This document shows, in pieces, positions 1 through 10,724 of a DNA stretch of 64,000 bases. Location of the stretch: positions 762,001 through 826,000 of the forward strand of contig WPIO01000054.1 in the NCBI GenBank assembly GCA_009760855.2, given 5' to 3'. Below the pieces are notes generated by a model that did no database searches, was not told the DNA's origin, and was given only the letters and a program-made list of their open reading frames with translations. Positions within the stretch are counted from its first letter, which is position 1. Every line of letters begins with the position of its first letter. The position numbers and the translations under genes are program-made. Origin of the DNA: Cristatella mucedo. Taxonomy: Eukaryota; Bryozoa; Phylactolaemata; Cristatellidae.

Positions 1-330
1 TCCAAAGCCTGGAACTCACTCCCGACTTCCGTCACGTCCCTGACTTGACCACATTTAAAAAGAAACTAGAACCGCACCTATGCACGGGCATAGCATTCAG
101 CTGGGCCTGCGATTCGTCCTGTATGTGCTTATCCGTGCTGACACCTTTGCACTAACCACACTTGCAGGCTGACCCTGTGCATGTCATCCCTAACCATGTT
201 ATCCTTGTTGTTGCTTATTGAGCATGCTACCACTATCCCATGGTGCTTCCTTGCAGCAAATGTGAAGTGCCTAGAAAGAGATTGAGCTCTCTGGGGGCGC
301 TATATCAAATGATAATACAAATAATCTTGT
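1..330 (+). repeat. L2/CR1-type LINE 3' end
   Basis: The left edge is the last part of a LINE ORF (AWNSLPTSVTS, then a decayed frame), the family 3' UTR and the hallmark terminus (AAATGTGAAGTGCCTAGAAA...GAGATTGAGCTCTCTG). It lies antisense within a RIOX1 intron. Confidence 0.8.
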
Positions 331-400
331 AATGTATTCTCTTTCTTATTATTACATTAAATAATAAGCCCTGCACGTGTGAAGGCATCAAACAACATAC

Positions 401-495
401 CTGGTGTATGTAACCTCTTGGAAAATACAGCAGATCACCAGGTGAGAGGGTGACATCAAGCACTGGTTCACCAAGAACCTCCTGCTTAAAGTTGC
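401..495 (-). CDS. RIOX1: RIOX1 exon 6 (distal iron-binding His)
   Basis: 95 nt, acceptor TTTCAG/GC, donor CAG/GTATGT, ends in phase 0. It encodes [20 protein letters not shown] and [11 protein letters not shown]. The His of YIHQ is the third iron ligand. The next exon must lie left of position 1; the intervening intron holds a LINE 3' end (1-310). Confidence 0.94.
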
Positions 496-2527
496 CTGAA
501 ACCAATGATATGTGATGGTTCGAGGTACACCTGTTTGTGGGATAACGGTTAAATATACCGACGCACAAAAAGCTGACAGCATCAACTCCTTTACAAAAAG
601 AATACGTCCTTTAAAAACTCGAGACCCCGGATGTCAGGTTTTCTACTTACAATTAACTAGCAAAACCTTTGCCTTCCCAGCAAATGCGATTAGGATAGTT
701 CAGGCCGAAGGAACTTGAATGAAGTAGCATCAAGCCAAGGGCACTCGAATGCACGAGCATCAGGGCAAGGCTGGGGACAAATCCCAAAGGGACTCAATGT
801 ACACGAGCTAGGTGCTACGGGCAGAGACCAGCATAATCGTTCACTTCCAAGTTACTTGTAAATTTAGCATAATCATACTCTTCAAGTTACCTGTACGTTT
901 AGCACTGCTTGACTAATTGATGAGAGCTATGCACAGGCCAGAGAGAGTAAAAAAAAACATACAGACATGGCCCAAGGGTATAAAGGGAGAGGGGGAACAT
1001 AACCACAGATACTTCAACTCAGTGACAAAACGAATCAGCTTGCACTTAGGCTACTTCGAATAAGCACTGCTAAAAAACACAGCTGCTAAATACACATAAT
1101 GTTCTGGATCTAGAATGCGCACTGACCAACATTCAATGAGCATGGACTAGCAAAAGACCGAGAATTTTCTGTAATAAAAGAATTAATAAAACGAGCACCG
1201 ATTTCTTAAAGCCGGCTGTAAGTCCCTCGATTTAAAAATCCAGGTTTTCAAATGAGGCAGCTTTTGCAGGAGAAGATTTCGGCTCAGTCATCATGCAGAC
1301 CCCTAGGCCACCAACAGCTACCTGGCAATGACCAATGAACACACAGAAAAAAGATTAACAGCCCTGAAGCTCAAGTCGAAAGTATATGTGCTATCAAGTC
1401 GAGTATAGCACACAAGGATCGACTTGAAGCCTGACAAAAAGCCACAAGCACAGCAGTGACGGCAGGCGCTGCTTAAAGGTCAAAGGCTTACCACTCGAAA
1501 CCCTCGGCAGCTTCTGACTGGGATCGCTGCAAGAATAAACAAGAGAACACTTTTCACCAACTGCCCTCGGGCAGGCAAGCAGGGGCGAGAGCACAGGATT
1601 GCTAGCCACGTGGCCGAATCCTCTCTCCACTTTCCCGCTCCGCGGAGCCACAAAGCAGCACGCTTGAGCCGGTGTGCACACGCGCCAGCTCAAGGGTGCC
1701 GAAATACCGGCCGGCAGGGGGCTCACCACGAGTTGTATATGCGCCAGTGTTTTCGACCCTCGAGTTGCAGCACAAAGGCCTCAATGTCGTCATAGTGCGG
1801 AGCGAAGCCCTGAGAGCCTGGGGGAGTCAGGTATGTGTTGGCGCCCATGCCGGAGCCGAAGAGCTCCTGTAGGGTGGCGAGCAGCCGCCACGTTTGCTCG
1901 GAGTATGTCTGCGGGTTCAGCAGTCGCACAGAGCAGCCAGTCTGCAATCGGCCGGTGGTTTATTGCAAGCGCCATTTCGAAACCCTGCTCGCCGGCGATC
2001 ATCACTCGAAGGCCATGCGCTGATTCACGCTGCTGACTCGATGGATGGCGGCTAGCGCAGGACCGAGCTAACGAGTCTAGCGCTCCCATTTCTTCATGCT
2101 GCCAGGAAGCAGCCTTGCCAGCCTTTCCGACCCGGACAAGGCCCGGCCAACGAGAACGCACTGTTTTACTCGGCTAACTGAGCAGCCATGCTGAGATGGC
2201 TGCGTTTCACTGCAAACCACCGACTGCAGACCAGTGCAAGGCAAAAACCAATGAAACTTGGAAAGCAAACAAAAAATGTGTAAACCTCTCCGAACTAGCC
2301 TAAACTTATTTTCCCGTGTACACAGAGAACAAAATGAAACAGTATCGCAAGAAAAGAAACCTGCCAAAAGGAGGCTAGACTCTCACCTGGTACATGTCCC
2401 AAACGACTGCGGCATGGGCTCTGCCGCTAGGATTGTGCGTCTCCCGCTCGCCGTTCTCGTAAGTAGTGACATCTACGTTTATGCCAAACTGCAGGTCCTC
2501 CTATAAGTGAACGGTCGAGTGAGCATT

Positions 2528-2609
<82 letters not shown>

Positions 2610-4808
2610 TCCTATTGCTGCATATATCGAGACACGTGCACAACGGGGCGATGAAGCGAAATCGAGCACAAAGAAAAGCCAACTGCCGGCTTTTAGCACG
2701 AGGCTAGAAGCACTAGAATAAGTCTGGGTGTGCGTGCCATGACAACAAGACCGCAACAAAGCGAGGGAAAGCAGAAGCGCAAGAAAAGAGGCCCAAAAGC
2801 ACGAAACAAGCGAGCGAAGGCTTCTCGGGCTGAGAGATGAAGAGCATTCACCTTGCGTCGGACTGGTGGGAGGGGGCAGTTGATAGGGGAAACGACGGTT
2901 GCAACTCGTGGCTCGCAGAGACTGTCGCTAGCAGCAGCAGAGGCAGCGGCTGATTCGGGGAGACGGGAGCGTGGAAACAAGCAGCGGTGCCATTGGACTT
3001 TGCCTTGCACACCTTTGCCCAACTCAATTCAGCCAGCAAAAACGCTATCTGCTCCATACCGTTCGCAGTATTCTGTCGAGTTCACTAGTGCTGAACCAGT
3101 CATCTTCCCGGTAATAAGCAGAGTCTTTCCGACGTATGACTGTAGGTGTCTTGCACCAGTGCTTGTCGAAAAACTCTTGGATCAACATTGGGTGAATAAG
3201 CTTGGCAAAAAGGCTCTTAGCATCTGTCTCACTGTCGGTAAATTCAACAGGCCCACAAACTGAACCCGAGTCACTATCGATGCCATCCTACAAGAAAGAA
3301 AAATACTGCAACCTCGTGTACACTCCACGGTGTTGCAGCCAGCATTAGTTTCCGGCATGAACTACTACAGCAGGAACTCCATATCCATCTCTCTCCCCTC
3401 CTCAGTTTGCTTCCAGCAGTCTCTGTCTTTGTCCGTTTTTTGGCATTTACTGTCTCTCTATTCTTTCTCTTTGTCTTTCTACCGTAGTCTCTGTCTCTAT
3501 CTCTCTCTGTCTCTACAAGGTGCACAAAAGCCATGCCATACCACAATCACAATTTACAAAGTAAATTATTATAATATATTTATATTATTTATATTATTAT
3601 AATATATTTACAAAGTCTTGACTATGAATCGGCCCCAGCAGCTGCAAGCATGCTGGCCATGAGCTCTTGACTGCAACAGCTAGTCACGGGGCAAAGTGCT
3701 TGCACTTCACGTCCCAGGTCGTGGGTTCTAGTCCTGCAGTGAGCCATTTTTCATTGGCCACTGCAAACTGGCAGTGATAACCACTACTACTTCTCTGCCA
3801 GCTATATAAATGAGGCTGTTAAATCAGCAAACTTTTGCTTTACTTCATTAGCTCTGTCCGAACGGGTGCAGGCCCCAGCTAGCACAGGTCTAAGTGCACT
3901 TGCATATCGGTACGAAAGCATACAGCCGAGGTTCCCAAAAAGCAGGTCACACTGCAATGCCAACATGCAATGCACCGAAAGAATGTTACGATCACGCTTC
4001 CCTCCTAGCAATGTATTGCAACAATGCTGCAACAGCATGCTCCGGACCGCAGGCCAGACGCCACCGATCACGTGCACCAGAACTAACGGATTTTATCAGG
4101 GCAACGGCAGTCGAGGCACGCGGTACAGGAGCTCAAGGTGGGCCAGCATTAGCTGTGCGAGCACTGATGTCAGCAACTCACGGCTGCCTCCAGAAGTTCC
4201 GGCGGCCCTTTCATCCGTGCAAGCTTCCTCCTTTCCCTCGGGGCATCAGCAGTGGCAGCCTGAGCGGCTTGCTCCTCGGCAAGCGCAGCTGCTTCCGCGG
4301 CCGCTTCATCGGCCGTCTTCTTAGTCTTCCTTATCACACCGGGCGTCGCCTTTCTCTTGCTGGTCATCTCGCCATTGCCCCCAACTGTCCGGGTCGGTGA
4401 GGCGGCCGCTTTAGCGGCGAGCTGAGCACAGCCACCATCGCCGCTGCCACCGACGCTCTGGTGCCGAGCCGGTAGCTGGGGGCTGGCACTGGACGAGGCC
4501 ACTAAACTGCCGGAGGTGGACGAGCTCCCTGCAGCTGCTCTGATCTCCTCGGACGGAGTCTGATGCATCTGCACCCCTGCGCCGCTCTTTTGCAGGCTCC
4601 TCTTTTTGGCTGGCGCAGGTCTTTCATCCTTTAGGCTTTTCGAAGGCTGGTCTTCCTCGTCGAGTGCCGCAAGAAATGCATCTGGAAACGAGCGCAAAAA
4701 ACCTTCCCTTTGCGCGAGCAACTTGTTGCTCTGCTGCAGCAGCACCCTGCGCTACGGCACAGCAGCAGCTTCAGCTTCACCATCCGTGCCGGTGGGGGCA
4801 GCAGCCAT
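401..4808 (-). CDS. RIOX1: RIOX1/NO66 ribosomal oxygenase, 5' part of gene (6 exons, runs off left edge)
   Basis: JmjC-type Fe(II)/2-oxoglutarate oxygenase of the NO66/RIOX1 family. In known animals it hydroxylates a histidine of ribosomal protein uL2 in the nucleolus; histone H3 demethylase activity has also been reported. Exons on the minus strand are 4808-4182, 3287-3060, 2500-2387, 1941-1727, 1526-1492 and 495-401. Each is bounded by GT/AG sites and all phases agree. The Fe-binding HxD lies in [10 protein letters not shown] (exon 4) and the distal His in PRGYIHQ (exon 6). [10 protein letters not shown] and [12 protein letters not shown] are family signatures. RIOX1 is favoured over RIOX2/MINA by [20 protein letters not shown] and by LGEPV before the distal histidine. 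The C-terminal dimerisation and winged-helix part is off-window. The exon 1 assignment rests on position, phase and its basic, Ala-rich composition. Its reading frame has a stop 18 codons after the only good ATG. Confidence 0.92.
505..1485. other. RIOX1 intron, no further feature seen
   Basis: Between the distal-His exon and the microexon I see no ORF with codon character, no tRNA-like element and no long simple repeat. A short direct repetition, roughly 'gaatg(a/c)a-c-gcatca', occurs around 717-765. Confidence 0.5.
1492..1526 (-). CDS. RIOX1: RIOX1 microexon 5 (35 nt)
   Basis: A 35-nt exon between TTGCAG/C and AGTG/GTAAGC. It takes the phase-2 end of exon 4 and passes phase 1 to exon 6, encoding [13 protein letters not shown] across the junctions. 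Without it exon 4 would join exon 6 in the wrong frame and hit a stop within three codons. Sequence and length fit the loop between the two halves of the RIOX JmjC core. Confidence 0.82.
1727..1941 (-). CDS. RIOX1: RIOX1 exon 4 (JmjC core, HxD motif)
   Basis: 215 nt, acceptor TTGCAG/ACT, donor TCGTG/GTGAGC, phase 0 to 2. It encodes [13 protein letters not shown], then [20 protein letters not shown], then [20 protein letters not shown] and [10 protein letters not shown]. The first two iron ligands (His and Asp of PHYDD) are intact, so the catalytic core is not obviously decayed. Confidence 0.95.
2387..2500 (-). CDS. RIOX1: RIOX1 exon 3
   Basis: 38 codons, phase 0 to 0, acceptor TTATAG/GAG and donor CAG/GTGAGA. 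It encodes [20 protein letters not shown] and then [16 protein letters not shown], the segment just before the JmjC core. A 25-unit CTG/CAG tract lies about 30 nt upstream of its acceptor. Confidence 0.92.
2533..2607 (+). repeat. (AGC)25 trinucleotide microsatellite in RIOX1 intron
   Basis: 25 uninterrupted AGC units. On the gene's sense strand it reads (GCT)n/(CTG)n and ends about 30 nt before the exon 3 acceptor at 2501. Confidence 0.97.
3060..3287 (-). CDS. RIOX1: RIOX1 exon 2
   Basis: 76 codons, phase 0 to 0, acceptor CTTGTAG/GAT and donor ACG/GTATGG. It encodes the segment entering the JmjC fold: acidic DSDSGS, then [18 protein letters not shown], then [20 protein letters not shown]. 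This is the conserved pattern of a Phe-rich helix, the end of 'xxKPxVIRR', and a Tyr-Tyr pair before a helix that precedes the cupin core in RIOX proteins. Confidence 0.9.
3370..3520 (+). repeat. Degenerate CT-rich tract
   Basis: Imperfect CTCT/TCTGTCT run within the RIOX1 intron 1 region. It has no coding character. Confidence 0.6.
3655..3830 (+). repeat. SINE-B copy (tRNA-derived), diverged
   Basis: B-box-like GGTCGTGGGTTCTAGTCC is followed by the SINE-B body (CACTGCAAACTGGCAGTGATA) and the conserved end ATGAGGCTGTTAAATCAGC. It lies in RIOX1 intron 1. Confidence 0.75.
4182..4808 (-). CDS. RIOX1: RIOX1 exon 1 (putative), low-complexity N-terminus with an in-frame TAG
   Basis: From the ATG at 4808-4806 the frame reads 18 codons (starting [18 protein letters not shown]), meets TAG at 4754-4752, then stays open to a donor (GCC/GTGAGT) after 4182. 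The part after the stop is Lys/Ala/Ser-rich ([34 protein letters not shown]), fitting the basic nucleolar tail of NO66 proteins. It ends in phase 0, matching the next exon at 3287. No ATG occurs in frame between the TAG and about 4570. Possible explanations are a null allele, a sequencing error (CAG to TAG), an intron acceptor (CGCAG/G) just after the stop with the true start upstream, or an internal start. Confidence 0.6.
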
Positions 4809-5613
4809 CGTGGGAAGGGAAAGGGCATTTTCCGCTTGGCTGCTATCACCGTGACAACAGTTCGACACCGAAAGAAGGGAAGGGGAGGAAGCAGGGCTAC
4901 AGAAGACAGCCGGCCGGCACTCCTTACACTGCTAGATTAAAACTCAAAGTGAGGGGCCCTTCTGAATAGATGCCTCCTAAAATTTTTCGAAAAACCCAAA
5001 GGCCGAACAAAACCTAAAAACCATGGACGTCAGACATAATGTTGATTACTGGTAGCCGTCTACAGGGATCCTGGGGGAATCGAATAGCATACAATAACAA
5101 CAATAATAAGACACTTGTGCAGCATAAGAGAACAAAATCTCTTTCTATGCACTTACACAAATGCTGGAAAGGAAGCACGAGTGGTCACATGCGCTGGAAG
5201 GGTCTTGTAAGGCCCAAGTAATTCACGAGTGACCGGAAGCAGCATCTCTTCTACAACCCGTGAAGCTTCGCAGGCTGATAAGCAGCTTCTCGCAGTATCT
5301 GAGAAAATTGCTTTCCTTTTGCTTGTTATGATCATGCATTCTTGTCATAATGCTCATACTTTCTTTTCTTCACATATCCTATATCGTGGTTGGTGTAACA
5401 GCATGTCAGCTCCGGTGATCCACCGAAAGTGAGCGAACCAGGCACCTTTGAGCCTCCACAGCATAACTCTGCTATGCACAAAGATATCGCTACAAAAGAC
5501 TAATGACAAATGACAACACAAGTATTGCTACGATTCTTTTCTCTGATGTCAGACCTCGGCAGGCCATGGCTTCAACCGATGGATGCATGTATCTTTAGTA
5601 ACTTAATCTTTCT

Positions 5614-5650
5614 ATTTCCGGAGGAATGAGGATTTCCGGAGGAATGAGCA
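5614..5650 (+). repeat. 18-bp tandem duplication
   Basis: ATTTCCGGAGGAATGAGG is followed at once by a second copy ending GAGC. Confidence 0.8.
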
Positions 5651-5670
5651 TCGACCTTTAATTTCCACGC

Positions 5671-5718
5671 TGCATGCAGCATTCGAAGAGCTGGTGTAGC
5701 TCTTCAAATGCTGCGTGC
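5671..5718. repeat. Short near-perfect hairpin
   Basis: Arms of about 21 bp (GCATGCAGCATTCGAAGAGC and its near complement) flank a 5-nt GGTGT loop. Two positions differ between the arms. Confidence 0.8.
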
Positions 5719-8700
5719 TCGTGAGCTCATTTATTAGACTTATAAGAAGAAACAGCAAATTCCAAGAGAAAAAACTTGGTAGCTTCCAAAACGTGGGCTA
5801 TGTCTAAGCATACACACTGCAAGTGAAATTCAAGATGCTGCTTCCGGTAGCTGGTGAATGTTGCTTTCCCACAGATCCTGCAAGTATAGAGGATTGAAGA
5901 TCCGGTGTTCACCAGACACAAATGTGCCCATATATGGCCACCACTCATTTAGACACTAATCGATATTCTCAAAACTGGGCTCTAATTTCTCAAGTGCTAC
6001 AAAGCCATATGTATGCAGTTTGTGTCATTCTTCAACCTCGGTTGTTGGTGAACTTTGGCTTTGGCTTCAGGAATGGTTCCCAGTTACAAGTAACTCATTT
6101 CAGGAAGCCATTTTCCCATTAGTTGAGCGAAAATTCATAGTAAATGTCGATTTAGAGGCGTTCACAAAAACCTTTGGCAAAAACTGAATCCAAAGCAAAC
6201 TATTGCCAGGTAATGCCATGACCAAACTACAAGTCTTAACTAGAGAACTTTCTCTCGACTGATTAACGCTAAGCTTACTGTTTTTGGCGGCAAGTCGAAC
6301 TCAAAAGGAGCTGCCCGCGACGCCAAGCAGCAGCATCGTATGCGACTACCTCTCTTCGGTGCGCTCTTACTGATGGCCGGCGACGGCTGGTGCTTCTGCC
6401 CCCTCGGCAGCTGCGTCTTTGGCAGCACGTTCCTCGACGTCAGTTGCTCTTGTTGCACCAACGGAGTGGCACCAACATTTGCCTGAACGAAACGAAGGGG
6501 TCGGGTGTCAAGCCTGGCGATCAAACAGCCCGGCCTGCTGGTGCATGCCCAATGCCACACATCAGGTCCACCGGGTGGTGGGTGAGGAGGCCAGCCTTTG
6601 CCCAACCTAAAAGTGAGTAGACGAGATTTGTGAGAGCTCACAGCTTCCGGTCGGTTGTCTCGGCTAGCCTCTGGACTGGAGGCTAGCTCGATAATGCTCC
6701 CACCGACAGTCCTCTGCCTGCCGGCAGGAATGCTAGGACCTGCTCACCTCTCCCACAACTCTCAGTATCTGCATCTCTCTCTCTCTCTCTCTTTCGAACC
6801 CAAAAACTCCTGCCAACGAAGCTTCTGGGAGAGGCCTTTAACAGCAGCTGCAGCTCAAAACTGCTGCAATGATAGTGAGGAGCGTTCAAGTCGTTGCTTT
6901 CATTCATCGGGAATGCACGAGCAACTCTCGAACGACTTCATTAGCTCGCTATAACAAAAGCTGTCTGGGTTGACGAAGTGGCAGTGAAGCGAGCAAGACA
7001 AAGAGAGCGATTACTCACCGGAATTTTAATGCAGCTGTGACTGCACTCAGCTCCATTCAGGAGCTGAGGCAAGTCAGACGAGTCAAAGACAGGCCTGTGA
7101 CCCGGAAAGCCGACTAGCAAAGCAAGACGAGCCTCCCATAATTTAGGAGCGACCGGAAGTCAACTACCCAGAAGCACAGCTGTAGCCTTCGGCACGAATT
7201 CTCACCGACAGCTCCGCTCTGGACAGCCTTAGCCTGCGCTAGGAATTACGGCGAGTCTACACTGAATTTGAAGCAGCTTTGGCCGCGTCGACGGCCGAGT
7301 ACGGCCCGCCCGCAGTCTATCGGCCGTGTGCGTTTAATGAGCGTTTGAAAAAACACTTATTTAAAGATTCCTTCTGCAAAGATATGTGAGGTAGGCGCAG
7401 AGGTTTACCGCTACGAGAGCTAAATTCAATGTCTACAAGCTTAGCAGAGTCAAAGTTCAAACTGTAAGCGACACTACTGGTAAACCTAGCTAAACACTAC
7501 CACAACAACTACCGCTGCAAGCACTCAACATGAACACGGAACGACGACTGAAACACCGCCGCTGTGCCAAGCCGCTGGATGAAAAAGGCTAACTATGACA
7601 AAAACTAAGCCAGAAAAAGCTGTAGAGCGAAGCATTGAGATGATTCAATATCGGAATGCTGGACCAGCTTCAAAGGATGGATGGTGAGGTCGAACTGGCC
7701 GCTCGCGGTGAACAACAGCAGGTGACGGCGAACGAGCAGCGAGAACACGACGTAATAACGCCCTATAAACCCGCTCCGCACAGCTCGGAGCCTAGGCGGA
7801 TAGGAAATACTTATCACACACACCTTCTTAGCTTCTCTAACGGCGAATGCCGACATGGGTCGCGCAAGCTTCGGCTGCGAAATCGTGCAGGCCTGCAGCA
7901 TGACTGTGCAGCTACAATACTCAGTCAGGAAGTGCGGCATCAGGGCAGAACCGGGTTATATCGAGGCAGCCATTAGGCTGCCAGCGTCTGAATGAGTGCT
8001 CGAAGACTATCTCAAAAATGTTTTATTAAAAATTTAAGGAAAATGAATATATCAAGCTTTAGATAGTTATAAGATGCAAGCTGCACTGTGAACCCGCCAA
8101 AGGTCAGAGACTGTGGGTTCGAGCTCAGTATGTCTATGCTTCGGAGCTTGTACGGCATAGACACTAGACAGTCACGTGCGAGGTAGAGCCAGCCGGCGCT
8201 CGAAGTCACCGCGGACCCAGCAGGACTGGAGACGCTCCCTTTATAAGTCTGTCGGCCGTCGGTGTGTGCGCAGTGTGCGTGCGATTTTGAAATCCGACGT
8301 CGCACGGATTACGGTTATCCTAGTGTGTTGAATAGGTAACGCCGCACTGAAACCCGAACGTAACGGCTCGCTGCTGCGCCTACGTCCGCTCGACTCTGCA
8401 GCCGGCGAGCAGCGCCCGATAGCGGCGTGACCGCTACAGGCAGAAATCGCTCCTCAAAGCGCGGTGCTATGCGCGCACTCGAGCTATTGGTCCTATAAAA
8501 GAAACTGGTCACCAGGCTACCAAGTGAGTGCCACACCCCGCTCACTATTCACTCCAGACTCTATACAGCTGGTGCATGGGCAGTCTTCCCGAGGCTGCCG
8601 CGCCCGCTTGCGGGCGCGGCCGGCTCCCCTTCGCTCTCTCTCTCTCGCGCTCCGCGCGTCCGGCAGTGGCAAGGTTAAGCAAGAAATATTTTCGGCTCTC

Positions 8701-8806
8701 TCTGGGTGCTCTATAGAAATGTCTTATTAAAATTGCATTTGCGTCGCTAGGGACAAAATGCTTGGTCTTGTGTCTATTTTAACGGTCGCGCTTCGCCTTA
8801 GACTGC

Positions 8807-8950
8807 CGAGCTGGTTTGGTCCAGCGGTTAAGGTGCTCGCCCCGGCCAAGGTATGTCTGAGGTCGTGGGTTCGAGCCCCGAGGCATATGAAAAGCTCTTG
8901 AATGGAGCTTAAGTTCTCTTAGGGCGTTGTACAAATGAATTGTATATATA
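8807..8950 (+). repeat. SINE-A copy 1 (tRNA-derived)
   Basis: Pol III A box (TTTGGTCCAGCGGTTAAGG) and B box (GTCGTGGGTTCGAGCCCC) are followed by the LINE-like tail (GAGCTTAAGTTCTCTTAGGG) and an AT-rich end running into a (TA)n tract. Confidence 0.9.
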
Positions 8951-8972
8951 TGATATATTATATATATATAGA

Positions 8973-9005
<33 letters not shown>

Positions 9006-9068
9006 TATATATAGATCGAGTCTATATATATATATATATATCGAGTCTATATATATATATATAGACTC
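8948..9068. repeat. AT-rich palindromic tract with GAGTC arms
   Basis: (TA)n blocks separated by CGAGTC/GACTCG units form palindromes such as GAGTC-(TA)n-GACTC. The tract directly abuts the SINE-A tail. Confidence 0.85.
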
Positions 9069-9479
9069 GTGACTCGCTGCTAGGGCTGGCGAAACTTGTT
9101 AGCAGCATCGAGTACACGCACCGGGTGAGCAGACGAGAGCCGCACTAAATCACTACCTACTCCCTACTTGCAGCTTCCGAGAAAGGACGTAGCAAGAACT
9201 TTGGGGTGAGTGCAACTCCTCGACCTAGCGCGATGCGTGGTCACGACCCCTTCTCTGCGAAACCGCCCGCACAAGTTCTTTGGCAAATAAAAAGAGGCCT
9301 CCGGTGGGAATCATGGCGGCATTTCGTTCAAAGGCAGCTGCGGTTACTTCGATGGCATTACTAATACTCGAGTGCACGAGATCATGTAGACAAGATGTCG
9401 GGAGAAATTTTAAAAGCAAAAAAGTTTGCAGCTTTCGGTTGTGCGTCGATGACAATATATTTAAGTTTGTGGCAGTCGG

Positions 9480-9580
9480 TCGAGTATATTGATTGGCTGA
9501 CGGCTGCCTTAATCGATCGGTTGACGGTCACGCACATCGATTGGCTGACAGTGGCCTTTAATCGATTGGCTGATGGTCTC
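9480..9580 (+). repeat. Imperfect tandem repeats of ATCGATTGGCTGAC
   Basis: Four related units (GATTGGCTGACGG, GATCGGTTGACGG, GATTGGCTGACAG, GATTGGCTGATGG), spaced about 20-35 bp. A fifth partial unit lies near 9937. Confidence 0.6.
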
Positions 9581-9599
9581 GCACAGTCCGCATGCTCCC

Positions 9600-9940
9600 A
9601 AAGACTGGAACTTTCTTCCGCCTTGCGTCGAGTCACCCCCTGACTCGACCACATTTAAAAAGATGCTAACAATGCAGCTGTTGATGACAGCATTTAGTCG
9701 GTCCACATGATTCGTCTTTAGTGCGATTGTGTAAGCTGACAGTGTGCATGCTGCCACTAAACATATTTGCACGCTTGTGCATGTCGCCTCTAACCATATA
9801 CTGTTTGCTTACTGAGCATGCTACCGCTAATCATTTGATCGTGCTTCTTTGCAGCAAATGTGAAGTGCCTGAAAAGACACTGAGTTCACTGAGGGCACTC
9901 TAACAAATGTTGTTTTGATATTAGTATTATTATTATCGAT
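9600..9940 (+). repeat. LINE 3' end fragment
   Basis: Carries the degenerate C-terminal ORF (FKKMLTMQL region), the family UTR (CATGCTGCCACTAAACATAT) and the terminal motif (AAATGTGAAGTGCC...GAGGGCACTC), then a TATTATTATT tail. Confidence 0.85.
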
Positions 9941-10437
9941 TGGCAGGCGGCAACGTTCGCTTTTCGGCTGGAGTTTTATCGGACACTTACGCGTAAGGCC
10001 GGCCAGTGCACAACTTCAAACTGGCACAGTCCTAATCTGAGCCTGTTCCATCAGCTCAGCCTCCAGCATTTCTCACGTTTGTCACGCAGCAGTTTTAGTG
10101 GTTGTCAGAGTCAAGACGTCTCATCAGCTCGTCGTCGGTGTGAAATGATCGAGAAAAGAGAGTGGGATTGTCACGGGGTGTCCCAGGTGTCAGCGGATGT
10201 CCCAGATGTAAGCGGAAGTACGCTGCGTGTCGGGCGAGCAACGTCGCGCTGCTTAGCGAGCAGGCAGCGGCGTTCATGACCGGCTGAGAGATACAAAATA
10301 GCAATTTGAACTGAACTACGCACGGAACTGAAGAATCAAAGAACGGAGATAAATTCGACTATCGCGATTGACATCAAGGAAGGATGGCCCTAAGACCCGT
10401 GTGGGTTTGCCGTGCGTGTCCGAAGACTCGTCGCTGG

Positions 10438-10450
10438 TCGGGGGGGGGGT
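10438..10450 (+). repeat. Poly-G run
   Basis: An uninterrupted G run of at least 10 bases in otherwise unique sequence. Confidence 0.8.
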
Positions 10451-10724
10451 GGGCGAGGCTTTCAGCGAGTGGCCATAGAGCGCGTCTACGACAGCGAGCG
10501 TCTTATTGCCATAAAGGTCAAAGCTAAATGAACAAAGGCGGAGGCCGCCCAAATTTGGTGACCTTGCAGCAGGCGTACAATGCAGCCTGAGGCAGTAATA
10601 ATACTAACAATATTGACTAATTAACAGGCTGATATTAGCGTTAGTAATCGTGCCCAATCGTATTGCTAAGGGTTTACAACACATTGAGTGAGAGTTCTGA
10701 AAACGGGGTTATAGTAAAATTAAT

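Larger units (their letters stand above)
4809..8805. other. Gene-free stretch upstream of RIOX1
   Basis: No ORF here looks coding. The longest minus-strand ORF (6240-6641) has no recognisable domain and no convincing splice context. The RIOX1 promoter should lie in the first kilobase, but no clear core element is visible. A CT run lies at 6774-6793, and a hairpin and a short tandem duplication near 5.6-5.7 kb. Confidence 0.5.

Noticed and set aside
2427-2759. Poly-Leu/poly-Ala ORFs around the AGC repeat
   Set aside because: All frames of a trinucleotide tract. The tract lies in an intron between in-phase exons.
8807-8890. Functional tRNA gene
   Set aside because: A and B boxes are present, but the cloverleaf is not complete and the sequence continues into a LINE-like tail. 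It is a SINE head.
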